This document shows, in pieces, positions 55,254 through 63,841 of a stretch of 64,000 nucleotides of DNA (within the stretch, counting starts at the first letter, position 1; the number at the start of each line of letters is the position of its first letter). Under the pieces are notes generated by a model, which was not told where the DNA came from, searched no databases, and saw only the letters and a list, made by a program, of their open reading frames with translations. The stretch comes from Chryseobacterium camelliae (lineage in GTDB: Bacteria; Bacteroidota; Bacteroidia; Flavobacteriales; Weeksellaceae), in NCBI RefSeq assembly GCF_030818575.1, contig NZ_JAUTAL010000001.1:744001-808000 (forward strand), written 5' to 3'. The position numbers were made by a program, and so were the translations under genes.

Positions 55254-55982
55254 TTATACATTGACAAGCTCTGCTTCAAAAACTTCGGTAAAATGTTTTC
55301 TGACCGCAGATTTTACTTTTTCAATTTCTTCAGGAGTCAGATCCCTTTCCAGCTCTCTTTTCAGAGAGGTAACCTGCTTGTCTTTAATGCCGCATGGGAT
55401 AATATATTCAAAATACCGCATGTCTGTATTGACGTTGAGCGCAAAACCGTGCAGGGTTACCCAACGGGATGCTTTAACACCCATGGCACAGATTTTCCTC
55501 GCATAAGGTTTTCCCACATCCAGCCATACGCCGGTTTCCCCTTTTGAACGTTCCCCTTTCAGACCGAATTCAGCAATAGTCCTTATAATAACTTCTTCAA
55601 GGTTCCTCATATACAGGTGAATGTCCGTAAAGAAATTTTCAAGGTCTAAAATCGGATATCCTACCAGCTGCCCGTAGCCGTGATAGGTAATGTCCCCGCC
55701 ACGGTTGGTCTTTACAAAAGTGGCTTCTATTTCTTTAAGCTGCTCCATTCCGGCCAGCATATTTTCTTCATGACCGCTTTTACCCAGTGTGTATACATGC
55801 GGATGCTCTACAAAAAGCAGATAATTGGACGTTGTATGGTGCTGCTCAGGAGGCAGGTCCCGGTTCCTGATCTTGGTATCAATGATCCCTTTCATCAGTT
55901 GCTCCTGATAATCCCAAGCAGACTGATAGTCTTTAATGCCTAAGTCCTCAAACACCACTGCTTTGTTCTGATGTGTATTCAT
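55254..55982 (-). CDS. lipB: Lipoyl(octanoyl) transferase
   Basis: 242 residues. LipB transfers octanoyl groups from acyl carrier protein to lipoyl domains. Signature RGGDITYHGYGQLVGYPI (about 94-111) and GVKASRWVTLHGFALNV are present, with the active Cys in IIPCGI. It starts 33 bases after the trpA stop on the same strand without an obvious terminator between, so it may be read through from the trp operon, though an own promoter cannot be excluded. Confidence 0.94.
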   Translation of the reverse strand: MNTHQNKAVVFEDLGIKDYQSAWDYQEQLMKGIIDTKIRNRDLPPEQHHTTSNYLLFVEHPHVYTLGKSGHEENMLAGMEQLKEIEATFVKTNRGGDITYHGYGQLVGYPILDLENFFTDIHLYMRNLEEVIIRTIAEFGLKGERSKGETGVWLDVGKPYARKICAMGVKASRWVTLHGFALNVNTDMRYFEYIIPCGIKDKQVTSLKRELERDLTPEEIEKVKSAVRKHFTEVFEAELVNV

Positions 55983-56015
55983 ATCCAGTTATTGAAGTAC
56001 AAAGATAGTGATTTT

Positions 56016-56750
56016 TTAAGCTTTAACAGAGCGGATAAAGCGGGTCGCTTTTTCCTTCCATTCGGTTTCATGAAGCAGAATATTAACGAAAGCAGTCCCT
56101 ATGATTCCGCCGTCCGCATATTTGGTCACCCTTTCAAAATCCTGCCTGGACTGGATGCCAAAGCCGATCATTAAAGGATTGGTAAGTGGTAATGAGGCCA
56201 GTTTGGAAAGATAATCTTCGTTGTTGACGGCTGCTTTCTGGCTGCCGGTTGTAGAGGAAGAACTTACGGCATATAAAAAACCTGAACTCAGGGAATCCAG
56301 ATACAGGATTCTTTCCGAAGACGTTTCAGGAGTTACCAGAAATGTGAAATTAAGGCCGTATTTCCTGATCACCGGTCCATAATTCTTTTCAAACTCAACG
56401 GGTGGCAGGTCCGGAATGATGAGTCCGGAAACTCCGCTTTCCGCACAGGCCGCACAAAACCTTTCAAATCCGAAACTCAGTACCGGATTGATATACCCCA
56501 TCAGGATAACCGGAATCGTGATGTCGTCTTTAACGGATTTCAATTGGGAAAAAAGTTTCTCAAGCGTCATGCCGTTATGAAGGGCCCGTTCATGGGCCTG
56601 CTGGATTACCGGTCCGTCCGCTACAGGATCAGAATACGGCATGCCGATTTCCATCATTTCTGCTCCGGAATCCTGGATCAGCTTCATGATATCTGCTGTG
56701 TCTTCGGCTTCAGGAATACCGGCCGTAAAGTATATATTAAGTTTTTTCAT
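56016..56750 (-). CDS. trpA: Tryptophan synthase alpha chain
   Basis: 244 residues. It cleaves indole-3-glycerol phosphate and channels indole to TrpB. The catalytic Glu is in MEIGMPYSDP and the Asp-equivalent region in ILMGYINPVL. The phosphate loop GFGIQSRQD and the C-terminal GGIIGTAFV are present. It lies 22 bases after trpB in the minus-strand trp operon. Confidence 0.96.
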   Translation of the reverse strand: MKKLNIYFTAGIPEAEDTADIMKLIQDSGAEMMEIGMPYSDPVADGPVIQQAHERALHNGMTLEKLFSQLKSVKDDITIPVILMGYINPVLSFGFERFCAACAESGVSGLIIPDLPPVEFEKNYGPVIRKYGLNFTFLVTPETSSERILYLDSLSSGFLYAVSSSSTTGSQKAAVNNEDYLSKLASLPLTNPLMIGFGIQSRQDFERVTKYADGGIIGTAFVNILLHETEWKEKATRFIRSVKA

Positions 56751-56772
56751 TTGAATAAAAAGCTAAGATTGG

Positions 56773-57984
56773 TTAGAGTTGACCAGAAAGTTCCTGATCC
56801 ATATCCTGGATTTTCTTTAAATAGGTTTCCATATCCTTATCTCCGCGGCCGCTTAAGCAAATGACGATCACCTCATCAGGTTTGAACGTTTTCTGGTCCA
56901 GAACTGCCAGAGCGTGGGCACTTTCCAGCGCCGGAATAATGCCTTCGGAGCGGGTCAGTGCAAAGGCAGACTGTAATGCCTCTTCATCCGTAATGCTGAA
57001 AAATTCAGCCCGTTTTTCGTTGAAAAGGTGCGCATGAAAAGGTCCAATACCCGGGTAATCCAGCCCCGCAGAAATTGAATGCGGCTCAATCACCTGTCCG
57101 TCCGCTGTTTGCATGACCAGGCTTTTGCTTCCATGCAGGACGCCCAGTGTCCCTAAAAAAGTCGTTGCTGCTGTTTTTCCTGAATCTATGCCTAAGCCAC
57201 CCGCTTCTGCGGCAATCAGTTTAACATTCTCTTCCTCCACAAAATGGTAAAAAGTACCCGCAGCATTGCTTCCGCCGCCTACACAGGCTATGACATAGTC
57301 AGGATTTCGGTTTCCGGTCTGCTCGTACAGTTGTTCCCGGATTTCCTGAGAGATAATACTCTGGAACCTTGCCACAAGGTCAGGGAACGGATGGGGACCA
57401 ACGACGCTTCCGATGACGTAATGGGTCGTCACAGGATTACTGATCCAGTCGCGCAGTGCCTCGTTTACCGCATCTTTCAGGGTTTTGGAACCTGATGTGG
57501 ATGGCACTACCTTCGCACCCAGCATATTCATCCGGGCTACATTGGGTGCCTGCCGTTTGATATCCACTTCTCCCATATACACGATGCACTCCAGTCCGAG
57601 CAGGGCGCAGGCGGTCGCAGTCGCCACACCGTGCTGTCCGGCTCCTGTTTCTGCGATAATCCTTTTTTTGCCGAGTCTTTTGGCCAACAAAACCTGTCCA
57701 AGTGCATTATTGATCTTGTGTGCTCCGGTGTGATTCAGATCTTCCCGTTTCAGGTAGATCTGAGTATTGTATTTTTTACTTAAGTTTTTAGCAAAATACA
57801 GCGGTGTGGCACGTCCTACATAATTTTTCAAGAGGTCCTGGTATTCCTGCTGGAAATCTTCAGATTCTATGATGGCAATATAACTGTTCTGCAGTTCCTC
57901 TACATTAGGGTACAGCATTTCGGGGATGAACGCTCCGCCAAATGCACCGTAGTATCCGTTTTCGTCTGGGTTTTTATATTTCAT
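56773..57984 (-). CDS. trpB: Tryptophan synthase beta chain
   Basis: 403 residues. A PLP enzyme that condenses indole with serine. The Schiff-base Lys lies in [12 protein letters not shown], the phosphate-binding loop is [10 protein letters not shown], and ETGAGQHG marks the substrate loop. It starts three bases after the stop of an embedded GNAT gene, so translation is closely coupled. Confidence 0.97.
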   Translation of the reverse strand: MKYKNPDENGYYGAFGGAFIPEMLYPNVEELQNSYIAIIESEDFQQEYQDLLKNYVGRATPLYFAKNLSKKYNTQIYLKREDLNHTGAHKINNALGQVLLAKRLGKKRIIAETGAGQHGVATATACALLGLECIVYMGEVDIKRQAPNVARMNMLGAKVVPSTSGSKTLKDAVNEALRDWISNPVTTHYVIGSVVGPHPFPDLVARFQSIISQEIREQLYEQTGNRNPDYVIACVGGGSNAAGTFYHFVEEENVKLIAAEAGGLGIDSGKTAATTFLGTLGVLHGSKSLVMQTADGQVIEPHSISAGLDYPGIGPFHAHLFNEKRAEFFSITDEEALQSAFALTRSEGIIPALESAHALAVLDQKTFKPDEVIVICLSGRGDKDMETYLKKIQDMDQELSGQL

Positions 57985-57987
57985 TTT

Positions 57988-58524
57988 TTATTGATCTTTT
58001 AAATATGTTTTGTTTTCAGGAAGCTGGCTTAGCAATGTTGCTTTTTCATCGGATAAAGTGAAGATCAAGGTATCATCATCTTCAGAATTGATCCAAGCTG
58101 TTCCTTCTTTTTCTTTAATAATCCTGGCCTGATTATATAAAATTCTGATCTGACACTTTTCATAAAAGGGACGTAATTCTGCCTTACAGAAACCAATAAC
58201 TTCAAGATTTCTTTCCTGAATATGATCTTTAAAATAATGGAGGAGTTTCCTGCCATACCCTTTATTCTTTTCTGATGAAACAAAACCTACTACTTCCATA
58301 AAAGCGTGTTCTTTATCATCGATGTCCAGAATTAAATCCATGTTCAATCTCAGTACAGCAAGAATTTTATTACCTTCTACAAGAAAGTGAAATTCCGAAT
58401 TGCTGAATGACGTCCGGAACTCATCTGTTGTAATGCCATTCCACTGGGGTACATTCCAGAGTTCCAGGATATCTTCAATCTGTGTGGCGGTTAATTCATG
58501 TACTTTTTTGGTTTCATATTTCAT
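57988..58524 (-). CDS. GNAT-family acetyltransferase embedded in the trp operon
   Basis: 178 residues. The acetyl-CoA loop is FVSSEKNKGYGRKLLHYFKD (about 91-111), and the C-terminal part contains AELRPFYEKC (about residues 129-138), resembling the F-Y-x-K-x-G segment of GNAT proteins. It lies between trpF and trpB, with a 117-base gap from trpF and only three bases before trpB. No link to tryptophan synthesis is known from sequence. It may be an inserted gene or act on a Trp-related amine. Confidence 0.8.
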   Translation of the reverse strand: MKYETKKVHELTATQIEDILELWNVPQWNGITTDEFRTSFSNSEFHFLVEGNKILAVLRLNMDLILDIDDKEHAFMEVVGFVSSEKNKGYGRKLLHYFKDHIQERNLEVIGFCKAELRPFYEKCQIRILYNQARIIKEKEGTAWINSEDDDTLIFTLSDEKATLLSQLPENKTYLKDQ

Positions 58525-58641
58525 TTGTCAAGCGAATATTATTACAATCTGATCGTATTGCTTTATCAAAATCAATCCTCGGAATACTTTTTCATCAAAT
58601 TTTTTTTCTGAAATGATGATGAATTCATCTCGGTATTCTTT

Positions 58642-59310
58642 TTAGCAGATACCATTTTTAAAAGTTTTTATTTTTTCTATGTCTTTATCACCTGGTGCCC
58701 GTTCGAACTTGGAATTGATATCAATGGCAAAAGGCTTATGGCTGATCATGTCCAAGTCATTTATATTGGCTTCTGAAATCCCGCCGCTTAAAAAATAGGG
58801 AATCGGAATATCCAGGCTGTCAAGGAGACTCCAGTCAAAGCTTTTTCCTGTACCGCCGTATCCTTTGCTGTCCGTATCAAACAAAATATAATCCACATCG
58901 TGCCGAACAGCCCGGATCTGTTCCGAAATCTTTTCTGAATACTGCTCTTTTGAAACAGTATCCTGGAACCCAATTCTAACAGCCTTCATAATTTTAATTT
59001 TATTGCCTGCCTCTTTTCTGAGTTCACTAATGTAATCCTGATCTTCATCTCCGTGCAGCTGGATCATATTTAAACCAGCTTTTTCGGCTATTTCAATAAT
59101 TTTTTCGACTGATTCATTTACAAATACACCGGTCTTTCCAGAATGGTCTATAGATTGAATGTCGGCCAATGTGAGCGAGTTCAGTACAAAGCGTGGAGAA
59201 CATTCATAAAATATGAACCCTATAAAGTCCACATTCATGGCAATAAGCTCATTAATCTGCTCTTTCCTGGTCATGCCGCATACTTTCAGCGCCTCTATTC
59301 CTTTCTTCAT
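58642..59310 (-). CDS. trpF: Phosphoribosylanthranilate isomerase
   Basis: 222 residues of the TIM-barrel PRAI family. KVCGMTRKEQI carries the catalytic Cys, and the catalytic Asp is in ILFDTDSKGYGGTGKSFDW; GGISEANI is the phosphate loop. It starts five bases after trpC ends, so the two genes are tightly linked. Confidence 0.96.
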   Translation of the reverse strand: MKKGIEALKVCGMTRKEQINELIAMNVDFIGFIFYECSPRFVLNSLTLADIQSIDHSGKTGVFVNESVEKIIEIAEKAGLNMIQLHGDEDQDYISELRKEAGNKIKIMKAVRIGFQDTVSKEQYSEKISEQIRAVRHDVDYILFDTDSKGYGGTGKSFDWSLLDSLDIPIPYFLSGGISEANINDLDMISHKPFAIDINSKFERAPGDKDIEKIKTFKNGIC

Positions 59311-59315
59311 ATCCC

Positions 59316-60107
59316 TTATAATAAATGTCCATGGGTAAACTCATTGACAAAACCTGCAAAAGCCTGTCCCGGATCACTGTTTTTCATAAAATATTCGCCC
59401 ATCAGGAAAGCATCAAAGCCTTGCTCTTTAAGGAACAGGAAATCCTTAACAGTATAAATGCCGCTTTCCGCTACAGAGAGTGTCTCTTTAGGAAGCATAT
59501 CTTTAAGCTGTACGGAATGCTGTAAATCAACCTTAAAATCTTTCAGGTTCCTGTTATTAATGCCAACCATATCAATAGCGGAATGATAATGCTGAAGTTC
59601 GGTTTCGGCATGGATTTCTAGCAGTACTTCCAGACCCAGTTCATGGGATAATGCAGTGAATTCAGTTACCTGTTCCGGAGAAAGGCATGCGGCAATCAGC
59701 AGCACGGCATCGGCACCAATGCTTTTAGCCTCATAAAACTGGTATTCATCAATCATGAAATCTTTACGTAAAACCGGAATACGGATGTGGTTTCTTACTT
59801 CCGCAATATCATCCAGGCTTCCGCCGAAAAAATCATGGTCGGTAAGGATAGACACTCCCCCGGCTCCGGTGCGTTCATAGCCTGAAACTACTTCTAAAGG
59901 AGTAGATGTATCGTTAATAATCCCTTTGGATGGTGACTGCCGTTTGAATTCCGCAATAATTCCCGTGCTGTTTTTCAGGGAAGTCTTTAAAGAATTAGTT
60001 TTCCTCCTGAAAAACGGAGAATCTTTAAGCACGGCCAAAGGGATTTTAGATTTAGCTGATAAAACTTCTTCTTTTTTCCTGTGTATGATTTGATCTAATA
60101 TGGTCAT
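59316..60107 (-). CDS. trpC: Indole-3-glycerol phosphate synthase
   Basis: 263 residues. The catalytic residues lie in IAEFKRQSPSKGII (Glu, Lys) and in RKDFMIDEYQ (Lys), with GINNRNLKDF and AESGI later. It is not fused to TrpF, unlike in enterobacteria. It follows trpD after 55 bases. Confidence 0.96.
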   Translation of the reverse strand: MTILDQIIHRKKEEVLSAKSKIPLAVLKDSPFFRRKTNSLKTSLKNSTGIIAEFKRQSPSKGIINDTSTPLEVVSGYERTGAGGVSILTDHDFFGGSLDDIAEVRNHIRIPVLRKDFMIDEYQFYEAKSIGADAVLLIAACLSPEQVTEFTALSHELGLEVLLEIHAETELQHYHSAIDMVGINNRNLKDFKVDLQHSVQLKDMLPKETLSVAESGIYTVKDFLFLKEQGFDAFLMGEYFMKNSDPGQAFAGFVNEFTHGHLL

Positions 60108-60162
60108 AATAGGTTATTTTAAAGGCTATTATAATGGATGCTTTTTAAAAATTCCGCATCTT

Positions 60163-61149
60163 CTATTGAAGCAGCAATGTTAGGCTTTGCAGGGCTTTGC
60201 CGTTTTTCAGGCTTTCTTCAGCCATCAGGAGGCAATCTTTATAACTTCCGTACTGGTGAGTATGGTAAAGTGCTACGGCAGCATTCGCCAGCACCACGGA
60301 ATTCTGCTGTTCCGTGCCTTTTCCTTCCAGGATCTTCCTGAATAAAGCCGCCGTTTCTCCAATGGTTGCTCCGGCCTGGATGCTTTCCGGACTTACGGCA
60401 TGGAAGCCGAGGTCCTGAGCGGAATACATTTCCTCACCGTATTTTGTGATGATCTTGGTATCCTGTGTAAGGCTGATTTCGTCATATCCATCCATGCCAT
60501 GAACCAGGACAAATTCCCTGCTGTCTTTCTGCAGCAGGTATTGGTAAATCCGTGCAATTTCAAGGTTATAGACTCCGATCACAGAATATTTTGGTTTTGC
60601 AGGATTGACTAACGGTCCTAAAAGATTGAAGAATGTACGCAGTCCAAGGGCTTTCCTCAAGGCGCCCACGGACTTCAGGGCAGGATGGAAATAGGGGGCA
60701 TGCAGGAAGCAGATGTTGGCTTTGAAAAGGTCTTCGTTGAGGTCTTCTGAGGTTTTTTTAAACTGGTAGCCCAGCTCTTCCAGCACATTGGAAGCACCCG
60801 TAGCCGTTGAAGCGCCGTAATTTCCATGCTTGGCCACCTTCTGTCCGGTCCCCGCAACAACAAAGCTGGCCAGGGTAGAGATATTGATGGTGTCTTTTCC
60901 GTCACCGCCCGTTCCTACGATATCCAGCAAGCCGTCTTCTTCCAGCGTTACCGGGACCGCCATCTGTAAAAGTGCTTCCCGGAAGCCTTCCAGTTCCTGC
61001 AGGGTGATATTTCTAAGCAGGAAGACACTGATGAAAGCTGTGATTTCAGCATCATTGAATTTATTGTGGGCAATTTCAAGCATGATCGCTTTCGCCTCAG
61101 ATTTGGAGAGTGTATAATGATTGAACAGGTATTGCAGTATTTCTTTCAT
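60163..61149 (-). CDS. trpD: Anthranilate phosphoribosyltransferase
   Basis: 328 residues. The PRPP site GTGGDGKDTINISTLASF and KHGNYGASTATGAS are typical of TrpD. It transfers the phosphoribosyl group onto anthranilate. Here it is separate from TrpG. Gaps of 33 bases to trpG and 55 to trpC. Confidence 0.96.
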   Translation of the reverse strand: MKEILQYLFNHYTLSKSEAKAIMLEIAHNKFNDAEITAFISVFLLRNITLQELEGFREALLQMAVPVTLEEDGLLDIVGTGGDGKDTINISTLASFVVAGTGQKVAKHGNYGASTATGASNVLEELGYQFKKTSEDLNEDLFKANICFLHAPYFHPALKSVGALRKALGLRTFFNLLGPLVNPAKPKYSVIGVYNLEIARIYQYLLQKDSREFVLVHGMDGYDEISLTQDTKIITKYGEEMYSAQDLGFHAVSPESIQAGATIGETAALFRKILEGKGTEQQNSVVLANAAVALYHTHQYGSYKDCLLMAEESLKNGKALQSLTLLLQ

Positions 61150-61182
61150 AACAGGATTCTGTAAATATTAATCAGTCTGGTC

Positions 61183-61797
61183 TTAATGCAGAAGAAAGTT
61201 TCGGATGATGGTTTCTCCGTCCGGCGTCAGGATGCTTTCAGGATGGAACTGGACGCCATGCACATCATATTGTCTATGTTGCAGGGCCATGATCATGCCA
61301 TCATTATCCACGGCGGTAATCTCCAGTTCTTCTGGAAAACCTTCCGTGTCAACAGCCCAGCTGTGGTATCTTCCGACTTCCATTCCGGAACTAAGGTTCC
61401 GGAAAAGTTTGGTTTCTTCCCTGACCAGATGGGCCGGGGTAGAAACACCATGGAAGATCTCAGACAGGTTGATCAGAGTTCCGCCAAATGCTTCTGCAAT
61501 GGCTTGCTGACCCAGGCAAACGCCCAGGATGCTTTTGCTGGGAGCATATTCCCGGATCAGGTCCAGCAGGATGCCTGCTTCTTCCGGAATACCGGGACCA
61601 GGTGAAAGAATGATTTTATCATATTGTGCAATCTCTTCCAGAGAAATTTCATCGTTCCTTACAACATCCACTTTTCTGTTTAAGATTCTCTCTATGATCT
61701 GCACAAGATTATAGGTAAAACTGTCATAGTTATCAAAAACCAGGATTTTTGTTTCCTGATTTGTATCGGATGTATTTATAGGTAGGGTAGTGTTCAT
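61183..61797 (-). CDS. trpG: Anthranilate synthase glutamine amidotransferase component
   Basis: 204 residues. Class I amidotransferase triad: Cys in GVCLGQQAIAE, His and Glu in VQFHPES. It supplies ammonia to TrpE. It lies 63 bases after the trpE stop. The first 15 residues (MNTTLPINTSDTNQE) are an extension that may not be needed, since the family usually starts near ILVFDNYDSF. Confidence 0.94.
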   Translation of the reverse strand: MNTTLPINTSDTNQETKILVFDNYDSFTYNLVQIIERILNRKVDVVRNDEISLEEIAQYDKIILSPGPGIPEEAGILLDLIREYAPSKSILGVCLGQQAIAEAFGGTLINLSEIFHGVSTPAHLVREETKLFRNLSSGMEVGRYHSWAVDTEGFPEELEITAVDNDGMIMALQHRQYDVHGVQFHPESILTPDGETIIRNFLLH

Positions 61798-61860
61798 TTT
61801 TATTAACAGTTGTTTGTTTAGTTAGGAGTAATGGATGGGGTACAAGCAATTAAAGGTAGG

Positions 61861-63282
61861 TTAATCTACTATTTTCTCTGCTTTTTCCACTGCTTTCTTC
61901 AGGGCATTCAGTTTGTTATTGACTTCCTGAAGTTCGTTTTCAGGCACCGAGTGGGCTACAAGGCCTGCTCCTGCCTGATAATACAGCGTATTGTTCTTAC
62001 TCAGGAACGTCCTGATCATAATGGCCTGGTTGCAGGTACCGTTCAGGCCGATCATCCCGATGCAGCCCCCATAGTATCCCCTGGAATCTTTTTCATACGC
62101 ATCAATCAGCTGAAGCGCTTTATGCTTCGGAGCCCCGCTTAAAGTACCCTGAGGGAAAGTGGCAGATACCATCTCAAAAGGCTGAATGCCCTCCGGAAGA
62201 TCAGCAGTGACTTCGCTTACCATGTGAATAACGTGTGAAAACAGCTGGATTTCTTTCAGTTTCGTAACGGTTACATTTTTACCCAGCTTTCCGAGGTCAT
62301 TTCTGGCCAGGTCCACCAGCATGGTATGCTCTGCATTTTCTTTTGGATCCTTTTTTAAGGTTTCAATAGCCTTCAGGTCAGTTTCCAGATGTCCTGTTCT
62401 TTTGAATGTCCCGGCAATCGGATGGATCACTGCCTGGTTATTTTTAATAATTAGCTGGCTTTCCGGACTGGAACCAAACAGCCTGTAATTGCCATAGTCG
62501 AAGAAAAAGAGGTAAGGGGAAGGGTTGATATTCCGCAAAGCGCGGTATACATTGAATTCGTCACCGGTAAACTTCTGCTGAAACCTCCTGCTGAGTACCA
62601 GCTGGAATACATCACCTCTCATACAATGCTTCTGGGCTGTTTTTACCAGCGCTATATATTCTTCATCTGTAAGGTTGGAAGTTTCGGAACCGGCTTTTCC
62701 GAAAGGATAGATCACAGGATTCCTGTTTTTGATGAGGCTTTCCAGGAGATAAAGTTCGGAGTGGACACCTTCGATGCGGTTTTCAATAAAATGCATTTCA
62801 TCATTATAATGATTAATAGCAATGACATACTGATAAAGGCGATACCTGAGCAGTGGAATCTCCACCTCCGGGCTCTGCGCCTTAAAAGTGATTTTTTCAA
62901 AGAGCTGTACGGCATCAAAACTGGTATACCCGAATACGCTTTGGGCAGTTTCCTCTACCGCGTCCTTTGCTTTTTCACATTCAAAGATCTGACAGAAGTT
63001 GCTGAATATATCCGTAACGGAATGACCTTCCAGCGACTGTTTTACCGGTTCTTCCAGAGGAAGTTTCACTTCGTATTCTTTCAGTGACCTGATCTCAATT
63101 CCGGCGATGGCATTGATGCCGATATACGAGAAGTTGTGCTCTGCATTCCTTGAATCCGAACTTTCCAGCAGTACGGTATCCCTGAAATGATCCCTTACCT
63201 GAAGGTAAATGTTCATGGGAGTCTGGAGGTCTCCGAGTGTTTTTTTTGAAACGGTTTTTATTTTGATTTTTTTGTGGAACAT
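61861..63282 (-). CDS. trpE: Anthranilate synthase component I
   Basis: 473 residues. The chorismate-binding domain has GTLSGAPKHKALQLI and YYGGCIGMIGLNG. The N-terminal VLLESSDS matches the LLES motif that binds tryptophan for feedback inhibition. It is the first enzyme of the operon and lies downstream of a leader peptide and hairpin. Confidence 0.96.
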   Translation of the reverse strand: MFHKKIKIKTVSKKTLGDLQTPMNIYLQVRDHFRDTVLLESSDSRNAEHNFSYIGINAIAGIEIRSLKEYEVKLPLEEPVKQSLEGHSVTDIFSNFCQIFECEKAKDAVEETAQSVFGYTSFDAVQLFEKITFKAQSPEVEIPLLRYRLYQYVIAINHYNDEMHFIENRIEGVHSELYLLESLIKNRNPVIYPFGKAGSETSNLTDEEYIALVKTAQKHCMRGDVFQLVLSRRFQQKFTGDEFNVYRALRNINPSPYLFFFDYGNYRLFGSSPESQLIIKNNQAVIHPIAGTFKRTGHLETDLKAIETLKKDPKENAEHTMLVDLARNDLGKLGKNVTVTKLKEIQLFSHVIHMVSEVTADLPEGIQPFEMVSATFPQGTLSGAPKHKALQLIDAYEKDSRGYYGGCIGMIGLNGTCNQAIMIRTFLSKNNTLYYQAGAGLVAHSVPENELQEVNNKLNALKKAVEKAEKIVD

Positions 63283-63302
63283 CTGTACTTGTTTAAATTT
63301 TT

Positions 63303-63342
63303 AAATAAAAAAAAGACTTCAACGGTATCCGTCAAAGTCTTT
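63303..63342 (-). terminator. trp attenuator hairpin
   Basis: On the minus strand, AAAGACTTTGACGG pairs with CCGTTGAAGTCTTT (14 bp with two wobbles) around ATA, followed by eight U. It lies 28 bases after the leader stop codon and 21 bases before the trpE ATG, so it is placed to cut transcription before trpE. Confidence 0.88.
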
Positions 63343-63369
63343 ATATGCTTATATTATTTTTGTCTTGCG

Positions 63370-63447
63370 TTAACAACATAACAATACTTCCAGACCCGAC
63401 GAAGAGTTTGAAAGCCACCACCAGTTATTGTTGCTGATCTGATTCAT
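63370..63447 (-). CDS. trpL: trp operon leader peptide, 25 residues with three tandem Trp codons
   Basis: The ATG at 63445-63447 opens MNQISNNNWWWLSNSSSG, with TGG-TGG-TGG at 63415-63423 (Trp9-Trp11), and the frame ends LEVLLCC at TAA 63370-63372. Three consecutive Trp codons in 25 and a terminator hairpin right after are the features of a ribosome-stalling attenuator. By eye AACAATA upstream of the Trp codons can pair with TATTGTT near the stop, and TTCGTCGGG after the Trp codons can pair with TTTGACGGA in the left terminator arm. These would be the anti-antiterminator and antiterminator. The ORF is too short for standard tracks. Confidence 0.85.
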   Translation of the reverse strand: MNQISNNNWWWLSNSSSGLEVLLCC

Positions 63448-63451
63448 GGGA

Positions 63452-63459
63452 CAAATGTA
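63452..63459 (-). promoter_or_regulatory. -7 box (TACATTTG) four bases before the leader ATG
   Basis: Exact TAnnTTTG match on the minus strand ending at 63452, with the leader ATG beginning at 63447. If this is the real promoter the leader transcript is leaderless or nearly so. No clear -33 TTG is seen upstream. Confidence 0.5.
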
Positions 63460-63613
63460 AATATTTTTTTAATACGAAGGATAAAAAAAGGAAAAAATTA
63501 TTAAAGCTTAACCTTTATCATACTATTAAAGGGGCAGAAGCCTGAAAAAATCAGGATTTGTCATAACCTGAAATTTATTTTTTATATTTTTGCTTAAATA
63601 ATATAGAAAAATA

Positions 63614-63841
63614 ATGAAAAAAGTATTAGCCGCCGCATTTATAGCAAGCTTATTCATGATCAACTGCTCTAAGAAAACCGATCATTCCCTACAGGACAGC
63701 AACACGATGCTGGAAGAACCTGAAGCGCCAACAGTAACCGATTCTACTGCTAAAAAGGCAGATACACCGGCTGCCACAGCTACAGCACCTGCATCAACCG
63801 CTACTGCTGCTGCCAAAAAAGATTCTACAGCAGCAAAATAA
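63614..63841 (+). CDS. Small lipoprotein, Ala/Thr-rich
   Basis: 75 residues. A lipobox FMINC followed by SKK (Cys about residue 18) marks it as an exported lipoprotein. The mature part is a low-complexity Ala/Thr/Lys/Pro chain likely to be disordered and to span envelope space. It overlaps the next gene by one base (TAATG), so the two are translated together. No function can be assigned. Confidence 0.75.
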   Translation: MKKVLAAAFIASLFMINCSKKTDHSLQDSNTMLEEPEAPTVTDSTAKKADTPAATATAPASTATAAAKKDSTAAK

